From: a virus
Virus record (IMG/VR): IMGVR_UViG_3300044846_004136
Coordinates: 1-31,259 of that record
Direction: 5' to 3' (one strand)
Length of the DNA stretch: 31,259 bases
The translations under genes and the position numbers were made by a program. Every line of letters starts with the position of its first letter. Within the stretch, counting starts at the first letter, position 1. The notes beneath the pieces were generated by a model. The model was given only the letters and a program-made list of their open reading frames with translations, was not told the DNA's origin and did no database searches. Below are positions 28,767 to 31,259 of the stretch, in pieces.

Positions 28767-30088
28767 CCAACCTACCTAGCCCCGGTCACAACCTACCCTG
28801 TGACTTGGATGCTGAAAGGACTGTGCTTGCCTCAATCCTTGTGGACAGCGCGCAGGACAAGCCAACGCTGACCAGCTGCCTCAAGGCAGACCTTCAGCCT
28901 TCTGACTTCCTTGAGCCTAAGCACCAGCTGATCTACCTTGCCTGCCAGAAGGTAGCTGAGGAAGGCGCGCTGCCTGATGAGCTGGCAGTAGCTGACAAGC
29001 TGCGCACCACCCTGCAGCTGGATATGGCTGGGGGTGTCCCTTACATAAATGAGCTGACCGGGAAGCTGTTTGCCCCTTCCCCTAATGTGTCCAAGGCAGT
29101 CACGATCATTAAGGACAAGCTCAGCCTGCGCAGGCTCATCTACGCATCTAAGGAGCTGCACACAAAGGCACAGTCAGGCATCTTTAGCCCAGCTGAGCTA
29201 GCAGCCAGCTTCCAAGCTAGCACCAAGCTCATCCTTGAGTCCGGCAAGCGCTCAGAAACCACACAGCGTATGGAGCTGGATGAGCTGTGTAGCTTTGACC
29301 GATTTAATGACCCCAATACCCTAGTGGGTAAGCGCTGGCTGTGCAAAGGTGGTAGCCTGCTATTCTCAGGGCAGGCAGGCGCGGGGAAGTCTACCCTACT
29401 GACTCAGCTGTGCATCAGCTGGGCGCTTGGGCGTGACCTGTGGGGTATGAAGCCTGTGCGCCCCCTGCGTATGCTGATCCTGCAAAGTGAGAATGATGGC
29501 GGGGACTTAGGGGAGCAGCTTCAGGACTGCCTCAAGGCTATGCAGCTCAGCCCCACTGACAATCAGCTGCTGCGTGAGCGCGTCTTTATCTACCGGGAAG
29601 CTGTGAAGACCGGGGAAGCCTTTGGCGCGCTGCTGGAAGACCTGATTACTACCCACCAGATTGACTGCGCAGTGGTTGACCCCCTTCTAGGCTTCAGTGG
29701 TGGGGACATATCCAAGCAGGACTTCTGCAGCCACTTCCTGCGGCATATCCTGCAGCCTATCCTGATGCGCACCGGGTGCTGCCTCATAGCTGGTCACCAC
29801 CAGAATAAGCCCCCCAGAAAGAAGGAAGACCAGAGCAGTATGCTTAGCACCTATGACTTTACCGGGAGCAGTGAGTTAGCCAATTGGTTTAGAAGCACAG
29901 CCATTTTGAGAAGGGAAGACCCTGAGCTGCCACACTTCGTCTTTAAGCTAGGCAAGCGCGGCAGCAGGGCAGGGATGAAGGACAAGCAGGGTAACTTTAC
30001 TGAGTCACTACGGATCAGGCACAGCAAGGTTAGGGGTGAAATCAAGTGGGAGATTAATGACCTGCCGCCCCCTTCTGAGGAAGTCTGA
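28763..30088 (+). CDS. Replicative helicase/loader (DnaB-N domain + RecA-type ATPase)
   Basis: Residues about 12-125 (DLDAERTVLASILVDS..., DFLEPKHQLIYLACQKV, GVPYINELTG) resemble the N-terminal domain of DnaB helicases. After a linker, Walker A G203-QAGAGKS-T211 and Walker B DCAVVD (301-306) mark a RecA-type ATPase that resembles AAA_25/RepA-like proteins more than DnaB itself. A later GHHQNKP and SSELANWFRSTAIL also match the AAA_25 type. At 441 aa it should be a hexameric helicase or helicase loader driving replication. No primase motif is present. It begins in an ATGA overlap with the methyltransferase. Confidence 0.85.
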   Translation: MTNLPSPGHNLPCDLDAERTVLASILVDSAQDKPTLTSCLKADLQPSDFLEPKHQLIYLACQKVAEEGALPDELAVADKLRTTLQLDMAGGVPYINELTGKLFAPSPNVSKAVTIIKDKLSLRRLIYASKELHTKAQSGIFSPAELAASFQASTKLILESGKRSETTQRMELDELCSFDRFNDPNTLVGKRWLCKGGSLLFSGQAGAGKSTLLTQLCISWALGRDLWGMKPVRPLRMLILQSENDGGDLGEQLQDCLKAMQLSPTDNQLLRERVFIYREAVKTGEAFGALLEDLITTHQIDCAVVDPLLGFSGGDISKQDFCSHFLRHILQPILMRTGCCLIAGHHQNKPPRKKEDQSSMLSTYDFTGSSELANWFRSTAILRREDPELPHFVFKLGKRGSRAGMKDKQGNFTESLRIRHSKVRGEIKWEINDLPPPSEEV

Positions 30089-30120
30089 GCGCTCAGCTTA
30101 ACCCCTTGAGCTTGCCCCCT

Positions 30121-30249
30121 ATGCACACCCCTTACCAGACCCGGCACAGACCTAATACCCTAAAGGGTATTATAGGGGGCTATACCCCCTGCTTAATCGC
30201 TGACGCTAGCAGGGGATGCCACCCCCTATCCCATCCCCACACCCCTTAA
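30121..30249 (+). CDS. Doubtful 42-aa small ORF in a structured intergenic region
   Basis: ATG 30121 follows ccccct, which is the phage's usual start context, and the frame ends at TAA 30247-30249. The product (MHTPYQTRHRPNTLKGIIGG..., ending PLSHPHTP) is His/Pro/Gly-rich. The same 130 bases contain several perfect inverted repeats, which argues that the DNA or RNA structure is the conserved feature. Listed because it fills the gap; more likely noncoding. Confidence 0.25.
   Translation: MHTPYQTRHRPNTLKGIIGGYTPCLIADASRGCHPLSHPHTP
30153..30228. other. Cluster of perfect inverted repeats (origin or structured RNA candidate)
   Basis: TAATACCC (30153-30160) and GGGTATTA (30165-30172) form an 8-bp perfect stem with a TAAA loop. 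Next, TAGGGGG (30173-30179) pairs with CCCCCTA (30222-30228). Inside it CCCCTGCT (30186-30193) pairs with AGCAGGGG (30208-30215) around a 14-base loop. AGGGGG/CCCCCT (30174-30179 and 30185-30190) is an alternative local stem. The cluster follows the helicase and precedes the HTH/terminase genes. No U-run follows, so it is not a simple terminator. A replication origin or a regulatory RNA fold is plausible. Confidence 0.6.
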
Positions 30250-30260
30250 GCGTAGATCAT

Positions 30261-30593
30261 ATGGCTAAGAAGACTAGAAGACATTGGCAGAAGCTGCAGC
30301 ATTGGGCTAAGCAGTGGAAGACTAAGCCAGAAGCTATGCGCGCTAACCTAAGCACCCTGATTGCCTCTAGGAAGGCTTTGAAGGCTCAGAAGGTGTCAAG
30401 GGTAGGGCAGATAGTCCAAAGCCTGCCTGAAGCCTTCCCAGCTAGCCTAAGCAGGCAGCTGATGGGTGAAGCCCTGAAGACTGCCGGGGCTGAGCCTACC
30501 CCTGCCAGACTCAAGCGCCTAAGGGTGTATGCAGTCAGGTATGGCTTCCTAAGGTTTGATAACCTGACTAAACGCTGGAACAAAGTCCCTTGA
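30261..30593 (+). CDS. Small basic DNA-binding-like protein, 110 aa
   Basis: I chose ATG 30261 (context gatcatATGGCT); the frame is open upstream to 30216 but the added segment is Pro/Ser-rich and overlaps the inverted-repeat cluster. The protein is strongly basic (MAKKTRRHWQKLQHWAKQWKTK) with helices (RVGQIVQSLPEAFPASLSRQLMGEALKTAGAEPTPARLKRLRVYAVRYGF). The pattern SLSRQLMGEALKTAG...RLKRLRVYAVRYG resembles a helix-turn-helix plus wing. It probably binds DNA and may regulate the following HTH gene and the packaging operon. No known family is recognised. Confidence 0.55.
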   Translation: MAKKTRRHWQKLQHWAKQWKTKPEAMRANLSTLIASRKALKAQKVSRVGQIVQSLPEAFPASLSRQLMGEALKTAGAEPTPARLKRLRVYAVRYGFLRFDNLTKRWNKVP

Positions 30594-30624
30594 GTTTGCC
30601 AGATTGTGTATAAGTCTGGGGACA

Positions 30625-31259
30625 GTGGCAGCTGATCCAACCAAGCGCAGGACTAAGGAACACCTACAGCAGCTGCGTGATGCTGAGGGAAGACCTGAGG
30701 AAGCTGAGTTTGATAGCTGGTTTGATAGTCTGCCTAAGGCTAAGCAGGCTGAGTATAGGGCGCTTGACCCACCTGTTATCCCTTACCGGGAGCTGCCACT
30801 GCCTAGGTATAGCTTCCCTGTTTATGATCAGGATGCTAAGTTTGCTACGGCAGACCCTAGGCGCGCTGAAGACCAGACCACTTCTATTGACGATACTTGG
30901 GTGACCAAGGAAAGGGTGCAGGAGATTATATCTGATGTGCTAGCTATGCTTGGCGCATCACCTGACAAGGCAGTGCAGCATCATTTTGATTTGGTGCGTA
31001 TAATTCTGCAGACCACTGATGCCCCTACACAGGTAGATTTGGCTAAGCGTATGGGACTGACCAAGCAGGCTGTGAGCTTTCGAGCTAAGAAGCTGATCCA
31101 TCACGCTAGCAGCATAGCACCGGGCTTGCTTGAGCGTATGAAAAGCCCTGAAAATGTTAGCGCGCAGCTCCAATCTGATAATAAAATTATAAACGCTGAG
31201 CAGGTGGGGTCACTAAGAAATCTATTCACACCCACCCCCGCAGCGCGTGGGTCATCCAC
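30625..31259 (+). CDS. HTH protein spanning the genome junction (5' part)
   Basis: GTG 30625, in the context ggacaGTGGCA, starts a frame with no stop to the window end. It continues at the left end to TGA 104-106, giving about 242 aa with the 12-base repeat counted once. Residues about 134-158 (TQVDLAKRMGLTKQAVSFRAKKLI) are a clear helix-turn-helix of the sigma-region-4/regulator kind. Upstream is an acidic region (about 18-50) and a helix (ERVQEIISDVLAMLG). The C-terminal tail is basic. If the 12 bases are cos, packaging cleavage splits this gene, and an intact copy exists only in circular or concatemeric DNA. A GTG start in a similar context occurs at 9867. Confidence 0.7.
   Translation, partial: MAADPTKRRTKEHLQQLRDAEGRPEEAEFDSWFDSLPKAKQAEYRALDPPVIPYRELPLPRYSFPVYDQDAKFATADPRRAEDQTTSIDDTWVTKERVQEIISDVLAMLGASPDKAVQHHFDLVRIILQTTDAPTQVDLAKRMGLTKQAVSFRAKKLIHHASSIAPGLLERMKSPENVSAQLQSDNKIINAEQVGSLRNLFTPTPAARGSS
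31248..31259. repeat. 12-bp terminal direct repeat, right copy (candidate cos)
   Basis: tgggtcatccac is identical to bases 1-12 and is preceded here by g, making GTGG-gtcat-CCAC. Both copies lie within the reading frame of the junction-spanning HTH gene, and the frame stays open whichever copy is removed. A length of exactly 12 matches lambda-type cohesive ends and not the common assembler overlap sizes. Confidence 0.6.

Noticed and set aside
1-31259. CRISPR array, insertion sequence, integrase or attachment site
   Set aside because: I found no regularly spaced repeats, no transposase or recombinase motifs, and no lysogeny module. The 12-base end repeat is better explained by cos/terminal redundancy.
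1-31259. DNA polymerase, primase or RNA polymerase gene
   Set aside because: No such motifs in any open frame; the only replication ATPase is at 28763.

Overview
The window reads as one essentially complete genome of a tailed double-stranded DNA phage of about 31.2 kb. Every gene I can support lies on the + strand, genes are packed with short gaps or 1-14 base overlaps, and no stretch over 300 bases lacks a gene. The first and last 12 bases are identical (tgggtcatccac), and an open frame runs off the right end and continues in frame at the left end to a stop at 104-106. The sequence is therefore circular or has cohesive/terminally redundant ends. I see no integrase, repressor/Cro pair or partition genes, so nothing indicates lysogeny. 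The host cannot be named. The tail-fibre repeats resemble beta-rich repeats that I associate with Planctomycetes/Verrucomicrobia and their phages (from memory, not searched). Most starts lack a Shine-Dalgarno sequence and instead follow a pyrimidine-rich CCTATG/CTTTATG context.

Layout. 30625->106: a helix-turn-helix (HTH) protein spanning the junction. 103-3768: packaging block with a TerS-like protein, a calcineurin-type phosphoesterase, a second HTH protein and a lambda GpA-type TerL. 3765-7925: lambda-like head block (small ORF, gpW-like joiner, portal, S49 protease, scaffold-like coiled coil, major capsid protein), closed by an intrinsic terminator. 8100-17342: neck and tail block (joining and completion proteins, tail terminator, tube-like protein, chaperone-like protein, short tape measure, three unassigned tail proteins, fibre). 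17352-19311: membrane and lysis block (small membrane protein, u-spanin-like lipoprotein, LydA-like holin candidate, two-TM protein, small HExxH protein). 19303-19395: hairpin plus GTTTACAAA repeats at the late/early boundary. 19343-30593: early block with DNA ligase, a secreted lytic transglycosylase, RuvC-like resolvase, tRNA-Thr(UGU), Erf annealase, RecE-like exonuclease, a possible ssDNA-binding protein, C5 methyltransferase, a DnaB-N/RecA-type helicase, and many small unknowns.

How it fits together. The phage brings recombination and repair functions (exonuclease, annealase, resolvase, ligase, ssDNA-binding candidate) and a helicase or loader. I see no DNA or RNA polymerase and no primase, so it probably uses the host replisome and recombination to make concatemers. 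A GpA-type terminase would then cut these, plausibly at a 12-base cos just upstream of terS. The most striking global signal is that the palindromic tetramers GGCC, CATG, GTAC and ACGT appear to be absent by eye, while AGCT, GCGC and CTAG are very common. That suggests strong selection by restriction systems in a phage that also carries its own cytosine methyltransferase.
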